Positions 56,279 to 64,000 of a stretch of DNA of 64,000 nucleotides are shown in pieces. The notes under the pieces are model-generated. The model made no database searches. It saw only the letters and a list, made by a program, of their open reading frames with translations, and was not told the DNA's origin. Both the position numbers and the translations under genes were made by a program. Location of the stretch: NCBI GenBank assembly GCA_030019475.1, contig JASEER010000003.1, positions 1 to 64,000 of the forward strand, read 5' to 3'. Source of the stretch: Thermoanaerobacterales bacterium. Its GTDB lineage: Bacteria > Bacillota > Desulfotomaculia > Desulfotomaculales > JASEER01. Every line of letters begins with the position of its first letter. Positions within the stretch are counted from its first letter, which is position 1.

Positions 56279-56647
56279 TTAGCTTTGTCCCAGGACGCGC
56301 TCGATGGCCTGGAGCATGCGCTCCTGCTGGAAGGGCTTGACGATGAAGTCTTTCGCCCCGGCCTGGATGGCCTCCATGACCATGCTCTGCTGCCCCATGG
56401 CGCTGACCATAATAATGTTGGCGTTGGGGTCGATCTGGCGAATGGCCTTGACCCCTTCGATGCCGTCGACGTCGGGCATCGTGATGTCCATGGTCACCAG
56501 GTCGGGCTGGGTTTCCTTGTACAGTTGGGCGGCGGCAGCGCCGTTCTCCGCCTCGCCGACGACCTCGTAGCCCGATTTCACGAGTATGTTCTTAATCATC
56601 ATCCGCATAAAGGCCGCGTCGTCGGCGATGAGGATCCTCTTCCCCAC
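56279..56647 (-). CDS. cheY: Chemotaxis response regulator CheY
   Basis: A single receiver domain of 122 residues from a GTG at 56647. Acid pocket D9/D10 (LIADDAAFMRMM), phospho-acceptor D54 (VTMDITMPDVDG), switch Ser in VSAMGQQ and Lys in IVKPF. It lies between cheC and fliM, so it is CheY rather than Spo0F. It follows cheC by 42 bp. Confidence 0.95.
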   Translation of the reverse strand: MGKRILIADDAAFMRMMIKNILVKSGYEVVGEAENGAAAAQLYKETQPDLVTMDITMPDVDGIEGVKAIRQIDPNANIIMVSAMGQQSMVMEAIQAGAKDFIVKPFQQERMLQAIERVLGQS

Positions 56648-56689
56648 GTTCGTCTCCCTCCTGTAACCTCTCCGGTATCTTTCAGTACT

Positions 56690-57310
56690 TCAAATGGCTA
56701 TTCCCAGGGCCTTCAAGAGCACGGCCAGGGAATTTATCTCCGTCAGCAGTAAAAAGTGGCTTTGGATAGCCTCGGCGTCGCCTTCCGAGAAAACGGTGTC
56801 GACCAGCAGGATATTGTCTTCGGCGTAACCGCTGGCGGCCAGGCCCGCGCTCAGCACGGCGCCCAGCATGTCGCAGGCCAGCATCGGCACCCCGGGCTTC
56901 AGTTCCAGCCCGGTCAAGGTGCCGATGGCGCTGGCAAAGTTGCCCGTGAGAATGTTCCCGGCCTCCATCAGGACGGAACGGCCCATTTCGTCCAGTTCGG
57001 TGGTTTCGCCCGGAACGCGGCCGAGAAGCAGGTCCACCAGGCGCAGAGCGCTGGCCTCACTGAACAGGTAGACGATAGCGCCCTGGATGTCCCCGGTCAC
57101 CCGCAACTGGACGCAGGCCACAGACTCCTCCATTCCCCCGACGTAGTCGAGCACCTCGTCCAGGGGCAGAAAGGCGGCCTTCGGCACGCTGATGTTCACC
57201 CGCGCGCCCAGCAGGCTCGCGAGGGCGGTGGCCGCGTTGCCGGCGCCGATGTTGCCTATTTCCTGGAGCACGTCCAACTGCATGGCGGAAAACGCCTTGG
57301 AACTCTCCAT
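56690..57310 (-). CDS. cheC: CheY-P phosphatase CheC
   Basis: CheC dephosphorylates CheY-P and is activated by CheD. The product has 206 residues with both active-site helices: LDVLQEIGNIGAGNAATALA and MGRSVLMEAGNILTGNFASA (E..N pairs). It resembles FliY's central domain, so the cell has two CheY-P phosphatases encoded in one operon, as in Bacillus. Confidence 0.94.
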   Translation of the reverse strand: MESSKAFSAMQLDVLQEIGNIGAGNAATALASLLGARVNISVPKAAFLPLDEVLDYVGGMEESVACVQLRVTGDIQGAIVYLFSEASALRLVDLLLGRVPGETTELDEMGRSVLMEAGNILTGNFASAIGTLTGLELKPGVPMLACDMLGAVLSAGLAASGYAEDNILLVDTVFSEGDAEAIQSHFLLLTEINSLAVLLKALGIAI

Positions 57311-57320
57311 AACTCAACCC

Positions 57321-58088
57321 CTACCTCTTTATATAAAACGACATCGCCACCCGCTCGAATCCCAGCTCACGGTACTCGAAGATGCTCTCGCTCGCCCCCA
57401 GGAAGAGCACGCCTCCCGGGTTGAGGGCCCGGGCGAAACCGCTGTTGATCCGGTACTGCGCCTCGCGCGTGAAGTAGATCTGGACGTTACGGCAAACGAT
57501 CAAGTCATAACCCGTCCCATAGGCGTCTGTCAGGAGGTCATGGCGGCGGAAATTGACCCGCCGCTTGATATCTTCGACAACGGCAAAGGTGCCGTTTTCG
57601 GCCCGGAAGTATTTCGTCCGCCGGGCGGGACTGACGTTACGCAGAAGGTCGGCGGCATAGCGGCCTGCCGTGGCCACCTGCAGGATGCGGGTGTCGATAT
57701 CGGTGGCCTCGATCCGGTGCCGGCGCCCCGGGCTCAACTCGTCGAGCAGGATGGTCACCGAGTAGGGTTCGGCCCCGTTGGAACAGGCGGCACTCCAGAC
57801 CTTGAGAACGGGCTTTCCGGCCAGCAGCCGCGGCAGCACGTCCTTCTCCAGGGTGGCGAAGGCGCGCGGGTCACGAAAAAACTCCGTCACATTGATGGTT
57901 ATGTAGTCGAAAAATTCGCTGCGCGCCTGGGCATCCCCTTCCAGCAGCCGGAAATAAACGGCAAAATCAGTGATATTCCGCCGGCCCATCAGGCTCATGA
58001 TGCGGCGCTGGAGCTGCTTTTCCTTGTAGCTCTCCAGGTCGAGGTTAAACCTGGCCTTGACGCGCTGTTTGAAGGCGGTGAAGTCCAT
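57321..58088 (-). CDS. cheR: Chemoreceptor methyltransferase CheR
   Basis: CheR methylates receptor glutamates with SAM. The product has 255 residues: an N-terminal helical domain (FKQRVKARFNLDLESYKEKQ), then ITINVTEFFRDPRAF, the SAM motif VWSAACSNGAEPYSVTILL, DLIVCRNVQIYF and GGVLFLGASES. The ATG at 58088 overlaps the cheD stop by 1 bp (TAATG). Confidence 0.96.
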   Translation of the reverse strand: MDFTAFKQRVKARFNLDLESYKEKQLQRRIMSLMGRRNITDFAVYFRLLEGDAQARSEFFDYITINVTEFFRDPRAFATLEKDVLPRLLAGKPVLKVWSAACSNGAEPYSVTILLDELSPGRRHRIEATDIDTRILQVATAGRYAADLLRNVSPARRTKYFRAENGTFAVVEDIKRRVNFRRHDLLTDAYGTGYDLIVCRNVQIYFTREAQYRINSGFARALNPGGVLFLGASESIFEYRELGFERVAMSFYIKR

Positions 58089-58606
58089 TACAGCGTACGC
58101 GTCCCCTGTCCCAGACTGCGGATGGTCACCAGGCCGGTCGCGGTATCCAGGTACATCGTCCGGCCGACGTTCCCGCCCACCTCTTCACCCTTCACGCGAA
58201 GCTTGAGGCGGGCCAGCATCAGCCGGACCATCTCCACGTTGCGCTGCCCGATGTTCAGGATGAACTGGCGGTCGGCCCCGCTGAACATCTGCGCGCCGCC
58301 GGCCAGTTTGGCCTCCAGTCGCTCCCGGCGGGCACCGAGCTTCTTTAGTTCGTCCAGCAGCATCGGCACGCCCAGGTCGGCGTAGCGCGCCGGCTTGTTA
58401 ATCCGGCTGTAGGCGGTGCTGTCCGGCAGCATGACGTGCAGCAGCCCGCCACACTTCATCACCGGGTCATACAGGGTCACCCCGACGCAGGACCCCAGGC
58501 CGAGGGTCACCAGGACATGCGGCGCGAAGGCGATCTTGTACTCGCCGATCCCGACGTGGATCTGCTCGGGCTCCTGCGCCTTGACGGCGGAAAGTTCTTT
58601 CGACAC
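58088..58606 (-). CDS. cheD: Receptor deamidase CheD
   Basis: CheD deamidates receptor glutamines and binds CheC. The product has 172 residues from a GTG at 58606. The catalytic Cys and His are in LGLGSCVGVTLYDP and GGLLHVMLPDS; AKLAGGAQMF and IGQRNVEMVRLML are family blocks. The cheD-cheR-cheC-cheY order gives a compact adaptation module; cheA and cheB are not in the window. Confidence 0.95.
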   Translation of the reverse strand: MSKELSAVKAQEPEQIHVGIGEYKIAFAPHVLVTLGLGSCVGVTLYDPVMKCGGLLHVMLPDSTAYSRINKPARYADLGVPMLLDELKKLGARRERLEAKLAGGAQMFSGADRQFILNIGQRNVEMVRLMLARLKLRVKGEEVGGNVGRTMYLDTATGLVTIRSLGQGTRTL

Positions 58607-58625
58607 TCTAACCTTCCCTTACTTC

Positions 58626-59405
58626 TTAATCGCGGAGGCGGTTGGCCTGACCCCACATATCGTCACTGGTCTGGACCATCCGGGCGTTCACCTGGAAGGC
58701 GCGGTAGGCCTCGATAAGGGTGACCATCTCCGCCGCCAGGTCGACGTTGGATGATTCCAGGCGGCCGGAACGCAGGGTACCCATACCATCCTCGCCGGGC
58801 AGGCCTTCGGTCGCCTCCCCGCCGGCCGCGGTGGCGGCGAACAGGTTCCCGCCGCGGGCCTCCAGGCCGCCGGGGTTCGGGAAGGTGTACAGGTTAAGCC
58901 GGCCCAGCTCCTCGGGTTCGCCCTCGGCGCCCAGGGCCGTCACCGTCCCGTCGGGACGCACGCTCACCTCCAGGGCGCCTTCCGGGACCTGGATCCCCGG
59001 CGCCACCGGGTCCCCGCCGGCCGTCACAAGGTTCCCCTCGGCGTCAATGTAGAAGGTGCCGTCCCGGGTGTAGAGGCGCTCCTCGCCGTCCGCGCGGTCC
59101 ACGGCGAAAAAGCCCTCGCCCTCGATGGCCAGGTCCAGCGGACGGCCGGTCTCCAGGGGCATGCCGGGAGCGAAATCCCGCAGCGTGGCCGTAAGGCCCG
59201 CGCCGGCGCCGACCTGCGCCTGGGCCGCGCCGCCGTCCAGCGGAACGATCTCTTTCTCCAGACGGCCGGAGAGGAGATCACCGAAGCTGGCGCGGCCGGC
59301 CTTGAAGCCGGTGGTCTGGACATTGGCGACGTTGTTCGCCGCTATATCCACCCGTATTTGCTGGGCCAGCAGGCCCGCGGTGCTGCTCGACAGGGCACGT
59401 AACAT
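58626..59405 (-). CDS. flgG: Flagellar hook-basal body rod protein, FlgG/FlhP-like
   Basis: The product has 259 residues. The N terminus (MLRALSSSTAGLLAQQIRVD, then ANNVANVQTTGFKAGR) has the rod-protein signature ANNxANxxTxGFK, and the C-terminal coiled coil reads SNVDLAAEMVTLIEAYRAFQ. LAIEGEGFFAVD and LYTRDGTFYIDAEGNLV are FlgG-type core motifs. Bacillus has the same tandem pair, flhO-flhP; which of the two is distal rod FlgG is decided here only by the C-terminal end. Confidence 0.88.
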   Translation of the reverse strand: MLRALSSSTAGLLAQQIRVDIAANNVANVQTTGFKAGRASFGDLLSGRLEKEIVPLDGGAAQAQVGAGAGLTATLRDFAPGMPLETGRPLDLAIEGEGFFAVDRADGEERLYTRDGTFYIDAEGNLVTAGGDPVAPGIQVPEGALEVSVRPDGTVTALGAEGEPEELGRLNLYTFPNPGGLEARGGNLFAATAAGGEATEGLPGEDGMGTLRSGRLESSNVDLAAEMVTLIEAYRAFQVNARMVQTSDDMWGQANRLRD

Positions 59406-59422
59406 GCTATCCCCCCTTGCTC

Positions 59423-60169
59423 TTAGCGGACGCCGCCGACCTGGCTGATGGCCCGTTCCGCCAGCTGGTCGTGCGCCCGGACGAGGCGTTGGGCCGCCTC
59501 GTAGGCGCGGGTCGCCTTTATCATCCCGGCCATTTCGACGGCCAGGTCAACATTGGCCGCCTCCAGGGTTCCCGGCAGGACGCGGAAGTTCTGGGCGTCT
59601 TCCCCGCCCGCCGCGGCGGGTGCCAGGAAGCGGCCGGCCCCGTCCCTTGTCAGGGCACCCGGATCGGTGAAGGTCGTCACCCGCAGGCGGTCCACCACCT
59701 CGCCCGCGGCGTCGATGACCTCGCCCGCTTCGTTGAGGGTAAAGGCACCGGTGACCTGGACCGGGCCGCCCTCACCGAGGACGCGGTCCCCCGCCGCCGT
59801 CACCAGGTAGCCCTCGGGATCTACCGTCAACTGGCCGTCGCGGGTATAGGCCTCCTCCCCGCCGGCGGTCTCAACGGCGAAAAAGCCTTCCCCCTCCAGA
59901 GCGATATCGGTAGGCCGCCCGGTAAACTTTAGCGGCCCCGCCCCAAGATCGGGGGTGAAAAGGTCCACGGCCACGCCGTAATCGGTTTGGCCGATAGGCG
60001 TGGAGGCCCCGTCCTGCCGCGTGACGGCGTGGGTCAGGTAAGGGGCGAAGGCCACCACATCCCGCTTGTAACCGGGGGTCGAGAGGTTCGCCAGATTATG
60101 GGCCAGAGCCTCGGCCCTTGCCTGGTTCGCGTCCATCCCCGCGCCGGCGATGTACAGCCCGCGCAGCAT
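59423..60169 (-). CDS. flgF: Flagellar basal-body rod protein, FlgF/FlhO-like
   Basis: The product has 248 residues from the ATG at 60169, six bases after GGGAGGG; an ATG two codons earlier abuts the Shine-Dalgarno. It has the rod signature (LAHNLANLSTPGYKRDVVAF), the core IALEGEGFFAVET with YTRDGQLTVDPEGYLV, and the C-terminal NVDLAVEMAGMIKATRAYEA. It is a paralogue of the following gene, 17 bp downstream. Confidence 0.86.
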   Translation of the reverse strand: MLRGLYIAGAGMDANQARAEALAHNLANLSTPGYKRDVVAFAPYLTHAVTRQDGASTPIGQTDYGVAVDLFTPDLGAGPLKFTGRPTDIALEGEGFFAVETAGGEEAYTRDGQLTVDPEGYLVTAAGDRVLGEGGPVQVTGAFTLNEAGEVIDAAGEVVDRLRVTTFTDPGALTRDGAGRFLAPAAAGGEDAQNFRVLPGTLEAANVDLAVEMAGMIKATRAYEAAQRLVRAHDQLAERAISQVGGVR

Positions 60170-60188
60170 AACCATCCCTCCCTAAAAA

Positions 60189-60737
60189 TCAGTCGGACTC
60201 TCTCCCGTCGGTGCCCGTGGCGCGGCGCAGGTTAATGATCAGCTCGATCTCCCCTTTTCCGCGGCCGGATTCCCGCGCCAGGTCCGTAATCGTCTTACCC
60301 TGCTTGAAGCCGTGATAGACCCGCTCTCTCAGGTTCAGGGGCGGAGGCGAAGGACCGTCATCGGCAGCGGCTGAAACGGGCGGGCCCGGAGAAGCCTCCC
60401 GGTGAACCAAGACCAGGTTCCGGTAACGCCGGAGGGGTTCCGCCTGGTCCGCGGCCGGCCCGTCCGCCGCCGGCCGGGCGTGGGCGGCGGTTTCCGCCTC
60501 CCTCTCCGCGTCCGACCGCGCCCACAGCGCGTCGACCTTCGCCTCGAGGCGGGCCAGCCGCTCTTCCCAGTCCCGCCCTTCCGTCCCTTCCTCACCGCCC
60601 AGGGCGCCGGCCAGCAGGTCCTCGAAGTTCGCCCGGCGGTAGCGGCCGGCGAGGTACCAGATCACGGCCGCCAGGACGGCCAGCGTCCCGGCGATCAGGC
60701 CCAGGTAGAGGATCGTGAACGTCCAGATGTCACCCAT
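60189..60737 (-). CDS. SwrB/YlxL-like motility protein (DUF6115)
   Basis: The product has 182 residues: an N-terminal membrane segment (about 6-30), a charged coiled-coil segment (EERLARLEAKVDALWARSDA), a Pro/Ala-rich region and a C-terminal helix-turn-helix-like end (VYHGFKQGKTITDLARESGR). The layout and position right after sigD match Bacillus SwrB (YlxL), which promotes type III export and hook completion. Sequence similarity to SwrB is confined to the ends, so function is inferred. It overlaps the sigD stop by 1 bp. Confidence 0.75.
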   Translation of the reverse strand: MGDIWTFTILYLGLIAGTLAVLAAVIWYLAGRYRRANFEDLLAGALGGEEGTEGRDWEERLARLEAKVDALWARSDAEREAETAAHARPAADGPAADQAEPLRRYRNLVLVHREASPGPPVSAAADDGPSPPPLNLRERVYHGFKQGKTITDLARESGRGKGEIELIINLRRATGTDGRESD

Positions 60738-61525
60738 TAACTCCTTCCGCCCTCCTTCCCTTCCCCGCCCTCTTCCAGGGCGCGAATGCGCTCCCGCAAC
60801 CTGGCGACGGCCTTTCCGTGGAGCTGACAGACCCGCGACTCGGAAACACCCAGGACCCGGCCGATTTCCTTCAAAGTCATCTCCTCCTGGTAATAGAGCG
60901 CCAGTACCAACCGGTCCTTCTCGTTAAGGCTTTCGATCGCACGGGCGAGAATGTTTTCATCCTCCGCGGCGACAATCGTTTCCAGGGGGTCCGGGGACGA
61001 GGGGTCCTGCACTATCCCGCTGACGCCCACGACTTCGCCCTCCTGCAGGGTCATGACCTCGTCCAGGGAGGCCAGCGACAGGGACTGGAAGTGGCTTGTC
61101 AGCCGGCTGTACTCCTCGAGGGAGCAACCCAGGGCTTCGGCCATCACGGCGTCGCTCACCGGCCCCTGGCACTCCCCCTCGAGACGCTCGCGCAAAGCGT
61201 TGACCTGCTGCAGTCTCTGCCACAGCTGGCGGGGCACCCAGGACAGCCGGCGTAATTCGTCAAGCATCGCCCCCCGCACGCGGCGGTAGGCGTAGGTCTG
61301 AAAATCAACCCCCAGCGACGGGTCGTATTTTTCGATGGCCTCGATCAGGCCGAAGACGCCGTACCCCTCCAGGTCCTCCTGGCTGAGAAAGGCCGGCAGG
61401 CGTACGGCGATGCGCCCGGCCAGGTGCCGCACCAGTGGCAGGTAGGCCATGACGAGCCGGTTACGAACTTCCCGGTCGCGGGTGTCCCGGTATTCCACCC
61501 ACAACTCCTTGGCCGCGGCCACCAT
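60737..61525 (-). CDS. sigD: Flagellar sigma factor SigD/FliA (sigma-28)
   Basis: The product has 262 residues. Region 2: NRLVMAYLPLVRHLAGRIAV, EDLEGYGVFGLIEAIEKYDP and FQTYAYRRVRGAMLDELRRL. Region 3: VSDAVMAEALGCSLEEYSRL. Region 4 with helix-turn-helix: MTLKEIGRVLGVSESRVCQL. It lies between the PilZ gene and the SwrB-like gene. AGGAGGTGG precedes the ATG at 61525. Confidence 0.96.
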   Translation of the reverse strand: MVAAAKELWVEYRDTRDREVRNRLVMAYLPLVRHLAGRIAVRLPAFLSQEDLEGYGVFGLIEAIEKYDPSLGVDFQTYAYRRVRGAMLDELRRLSWVPRQLWQRLQQVNALRERLEGECQGPVSDAVMAEALGCSLEEYSRLTSHFQSLSLASLDEVMTLQEGEVVGVSGIVQDPSSPDPLETIVAAEDENILARAIESLNEKDRLVLALYYQEEMTLKEIGRVLGVSESRVCQLHGKAVARLRERIRALEEGGEGKEGGRS

Positions 61526-61533
61526 ACCACCTC

Positions 61534-62208
61534 CTAGGTAACCCGTCTGTTTTCGGCCATCTTCCAGAAGATGAAAGACATAATCTCGTCCTGGCGGCGC
61601 ACCGGCAGGTCCAGAAATTCCAGGCCGTAACGGCGGATGGGCTTGCTTTTCGTGCCCGGCGGCGGGTCCTCGGTTTCCTTCCGCACCACCCGCGCCTGCG
61701 TCTCGATCTCCAGGGTCCGCTGGCGCAGGGGCAGCGCGAACCTGAGCATCAGCAGCGTCCCGGTGTCATATACGCGGTCGGTTTGCAGCTTCAGCCCGCC
61801 GGCGCTGATGTCCACCGCCCGCCCCTTGTGCCAGGCCGGCGTCTTGGAACCGGACGGCGCTTCGGCGAACTCGACGTCAAGCAGGCAGCCCAGGCGGACG
61901 TGGCGGCGAAGCTGCTTGCGTTCAACTTCCTGCGGCCAGGCCAGCCCGTAGAGCGGGATTTCATCCTCCCGCACCCGGGTCACAGAGGTGCGAAAGAAAT
62001 AGGATGCATCTTCTTTGGTAAACCTGACCTGCAGGTTCTCGCCGCGGGACAGGACAAGGGACAGGCTGCGTGACATGGGCATGCCGATAAAGATTGCGTT
62101 CTTGTCTATGTCCTGGACGGAGGACACATAAAAGTCGTCTTCCCCCTCGCGGGCGACGAAGACTTTCAGGTGGACCTTCAGTAATTCGCGGATGTCGTCG
62201 TCAGGCAA
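61534..62208 (-). CDS. PilZ-domain c-di-GMP receptor (YcgR/DgrA-like flagellar brake)
   Basis: The product has 224 residues from a TTG at 62208. The N-terminal YcgR-type domain (about 1-95) leads to a PilZ domain whose c-di-GMP binding motifs are visible: RxxxR in RKQLRRHVRL and DISAGGLKL in place of the usual (D/N)xSxxG. YcgR-type proteins slow or stop the flagellar motor when c-di-GMP is high. Position between flhG and sigD agrees with that. Together with the c-di-GMP riboswitch at 35.7 kb it indicates a working c-di-GMP network. Confidence 0.9.
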   Translation of the reverse strand: MPDDDIRELLKVHLKVFVAREGEDDFYVSSVQDIDKNAIFIGMPMSRSLSLVLSRGENLQVRFTKEDASYFFRTSVTRVREDEIPLYGLAWPQEVERKQLRRHVRLGCLLDVEFAEAPSGSKTPAWHKGRAVDISAGGLKLQTDRVYDTGTLLMLRFALPLRQRTLEIETQARVVRKETEDPPPGTKSKPIRRYGLEFLDLPVRRQDEIMSFIFWKMAENRRVT

Positions 62209-62228
62209 AACGGCTGATCCCTCTCCCT

Positions 62229-63116
62229 CTACCCAAGGCGAAAAATGCGCGCCAGCCGCTGGATAAAACCGTTCCCAGGGCCGGGGTCCCTACCGCCGGG
62301 CACGGCGCCTGTTTCCCCTGCCAGCCGCCCGGCAACCAGTTCCAGGCAGCGGGCGGCAGGCGCCTCAGGGAAGGCCACGACCAGCGGCTCCTGCACGCGC
62401 ACCGCACGCCCGACGGCCGGGTCGTCGTAAACATAACCCAGGTAGTTCACCCTAAAGTTTAGAAACCGCCCCACCGCCGTCTCCATCCTCCGGGCCGTCT
62501 CCAGCCCCTCTTCCCCGGAGGCTACGCGGTTGACCACCAGGGAGACTCCGGGGACGACCCCGTGGCGGGCCAGGACCTTGATCAGGGCGTAGGCGTCGGT
62601 CATGGAGGTCGGCTCCGGGGTCACCACCACGATCACGTCCCCCGCCGCCGCCAGAAACCCGATTACGTTCCGGCTGATTCCCGCCCCGGTATCAATAAAG
62701 ATGAAGTCCGCTATGTCGCCCAGGCCCTGGAGCATTCCCAGGACCCGCGCCCGCTGGGAGGCGTCCAGGTTGGCCATTTCCGTGAAGCCCGAGCCCCCTG
62801 AGATGATCCGCAGCCCGTAAGGGGTCCGCACCACCACGTCGGCCAGCGTCCTGTCCCCGAAGAGGACGTCCCGCAGGGTGTGGCGGGGAGCGATATTCAG
62901 CAGCACCTCGACGTTGGCCAGCCCGACGTCGGCGTCCAGGAGAAGCACCCGCCAGCCCAGGCGCGTCAACAGGATGCCCAGGTTCACGGCGATGTTTGTT
63001 TTGCCCACCCCGCCCTTGCCGCTGCTGACGGCGACCACGCGCAGGTCGCGCGCCGCCGGACGGACCGGCGGCACCTGCTGGGCCAGGAACCTCAAGCGGA
63101 AGGCCTGGTCAGGCAT
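62229..63116 (-). CDS. flhG: Flagellar-number ATPase FlhG (MinD-like)
   Basis: FlhG (YlxH) is a ParA/MinD-type ATPase that regulates FlhF and flagellar number. The ATG at 63116 overlaps the flhF stop by 8 bp; 295 residues. Deviant Walker A VAVSSGKGGVGKTNIAVNLG, VLLLDADVGLANVEVLL, FIDTGAG and VTPEPTSMTDAYALIK. A short C-terminal hydrophobic/basic helix (GFIQRLARIFRLG) may bind membrane. Confidence 0.94.
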   Translation of the reverse strand: MPDQAFRLRFLAQQVPPVRPAARDLRVVAVSSGKGGVGKTNIAVNLGILLTRLGWRVLLLDADVGLANVEVLLNIAPRHTLRDVLFGDRTLADVVVRTPYGLRIISGGSGFTEMANLDASQRARVLGMLQGLGDIADFIFIDTGAGISRNVIGFLAAAGDVIVVVTPEPTSMTDAYALIKVLARHGVVPGVSLVVNRVASGEEGLETARRMETAVGRFLNFRVNYLGYVYDDPAVGRAVRVQEPLVVAFPEAPAARCLELVAGRLAGETGAVPGGRDPGPGNGFIQRLARIFRLG

Positions 63117-64000
63117 TGTTCCCCACCCTCTCGACGACCATCCGGACCAATCTCTGAGGATCGACGGCGCGGATATCGTAGGGCACGTTCTGCCCGTTGG
63201 TGATATAGACCACCGGCCGGCCGACCTCGTGCACGACATTGATCAGGCATCCCAGGGTCTCGGTTTCGTCGACCTTGGTGAAGACCAGCTTGGCGTAATC
63301 AAGTACCTGAAAGTCGCTGGTAATGCGGCCCAGGTCGCGCATCTTGGTGTTGGAACTGAGCACCAGCAGGACGTCGAAGGGACGGTCGATGAGCTGTAAG
63401 AAGCCCTGCAGTTCCCTGACCTGTTCCCGGTTCTTCGACGGCCGCCCGGCGGTGTCGACCAGGATATAGTCGGCGTCGGCGTGCCGCGCCAGGGCCTGCG
63501 CCAGGTCCCCGGGCGTCAGGGCGACCTCCAGGGGCAGGTCCATGATCTCGGCGTAGGTCCTTAACTGTTCCACCGCGCCCAGGCGGTAGGTGTCGATCGT
63601 CACCATGGCCACCCGCCGGTGCTCGATGAGGGCCAACTGCGCGGCCAGTTTGGCCAGGGTGGTCGTCTTGCCCACCCCGGTGGGGCCGACGAAGACCAGA
63701 ACCGATTTCAGGTCCTCGCCGGTGTAGGCCGGCGCTAGAATCTCCTCCAGGCCCTCGATGATGAGGTCCCTGGCCCGGCCGTCTGTGTCGGCGGGGGACC
63801 GGACGTTCTGACGCAGCCGGTCAAGCAGCCGTTCCACGATCGTGATGTCGATATCCATCTCGGCCAGCAGGCGCCGCCATTGCTGCAGGAAGGGCTCGTC
63901 GGCGCCCGGCGGCCCCTGGCGCTCCAGCAGCCGGCCCAGCATCCGCTTCAGGTCGGCCAGTTCCCGCCGGAGCGGTTCCGCCACCCGGGGGGACTCATCC
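63109..64000 (-). CDS. flhF: Flagellar SRP-type GTPase FlhF, 5' end outside window
   Basis: FlhF sets the place and number of flagella. The frame is open to the right edge (no stop before 64000), so the N terminus is missing; a GTG at 63984 would leave only 291 residues, short of the usual 370-400. The GTPase NG domain is complete: G1 VFVGPTGVGKTTTLAKLAAQ, VTIDTYRLGAVEQLRTYAEI, G3 VDTAGRPSKN, G4 TKVDETETLG and VYITNGQNVPYDI. The N-terminal B domain is only partly seen. Confidence 0.95.
   Translation of the reverse strand, partial: DESPRVAEPLRRELADLKRMLGRLLERQGPPGADEPFLQQWRRLLAEMDIDITIVERLLDRLRQNVRSPADTDGRARDLIIEGLEEILAPAYTGEDLKSVLVFVGPTGVGKTTTLAKLAAQLALIEHRRVAMVTIDTYRLGAVEQLRTYAEIMDLPLEVALTPGDLAQALARHADADYILVDTAGRPSKNREQVRELQGFLQLIDRPFDVLLVLSSNTKMRDLGRITSDFQVLDYAKLVFTKVDETETLGCLINVVHEVGRPVVYITNGQNVPYDIRAVDPQRLVRMVVERVGNNA

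Overview
The window looks like the chromosome of a GC-rich, spore-forming, flagellated anaerobe of the Clostridia, probably a thermophilic Peptococcaceae- or Moorella-type bacterium. This rests on spo0A and spoIVB side by side, a Gram-positive FliY/CheC/CheD motility set, a group 3c (Mvh-type) [NiFe] hydrogenase with its maturation genes, frequent GTG/TTG starts, and purine-rich Shine-Dalgarno sequences. The exact genus cannot be read from the sequence. Nearly everything is on the minus strand except positions 32.8-33.8 kb and 35.8-41.0 kb. No rRNA, tRNA, CRISPR array, phage or complete insertion sequence was found.

Layout by position. 0-3.8 kb: a cell-envelope pair (SteB/MctB-like and SteA-like) downstream of spo0A and spoIVB. 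4-9.2 kb: pcrA, an amj-type lipid II flippase gene and ligA. 9.2-15.1 kb: a his operon (hisD-C-B-H-A-F-IE) without hisG or hisZ. 15.2-21.5 kb: a putative sulfur-anion export module with a TauE/SafE permease and two small membrane proteins. It lies behind a textbook sigma-54 promoter with tandem upstream palindromes, next to an NtrC-type two-component system and two CBS proteins. 21.7-32.7 kb: a purine operon (hpt-guaA-purE-purB-purC-purF-purM-purN-purH-purD) from one strong sigma-A promoter, interrupted by a palindromic element. 32.8-35.4 kb: a chymotrypsin-fold protease homologue and two paralogous winged-helix regulators. 35.5-38.6 kb: a cyclic-di-GMP-I riboswitch with an intrinsic terminator, in front of an HD-domain gene, cheW and a chemoreceptor gene. 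38.6-41.1 kb: an exported protein, a MazG-like pyrophosphohydrolase and a DUF1015 protein among REP-like palindromes. 41.1-51.1 kb: the hydrogenase locus mvhD-mvhG-mvhA, a maturation protease, and hypA-B-F-C-D-E. 51.2-54.1 kb: an ABC-2 exporter and a DMT permease. 54.1-64 kb: a flagellar/chemotaxis operon (flhF-flhG-pilZ-sigD-swrB-like-flgF/G-flgG-cheD-cheR-cheC-cheY-fliM-fliY).

The most unusual point is the hydrogenase. Both mvhD and mvhA have an in-frame UGA exactly where a conserved cysteine is expected, and each UGA is followed at bacterial SECIS spacing by a stem-loop. mvhD reads as the known Sec form of the delta subunit. In mvhA, however, Sec would replace the second cysteine of the N-terminal RxCGxC motif, which is the Ni-Fe bridging ligand. 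In the characterised [NiFeSe] enzymes Sec is in the C-terminal motif; here that motif (DPCxxC) keeps both cysteines. An ordinary gene caller would break both genes.

Other points to follow up: the self-contained sigma-54 circuit at 17 kb; two homologous 150-250 bp palindromic elements (27.74 and 42.38 kb) inside unrelated operons; REP-like palindromes placed exactly at gene stop codons; and c-di-GMP inputs into motility through the riboswitch and a PilZ protein.
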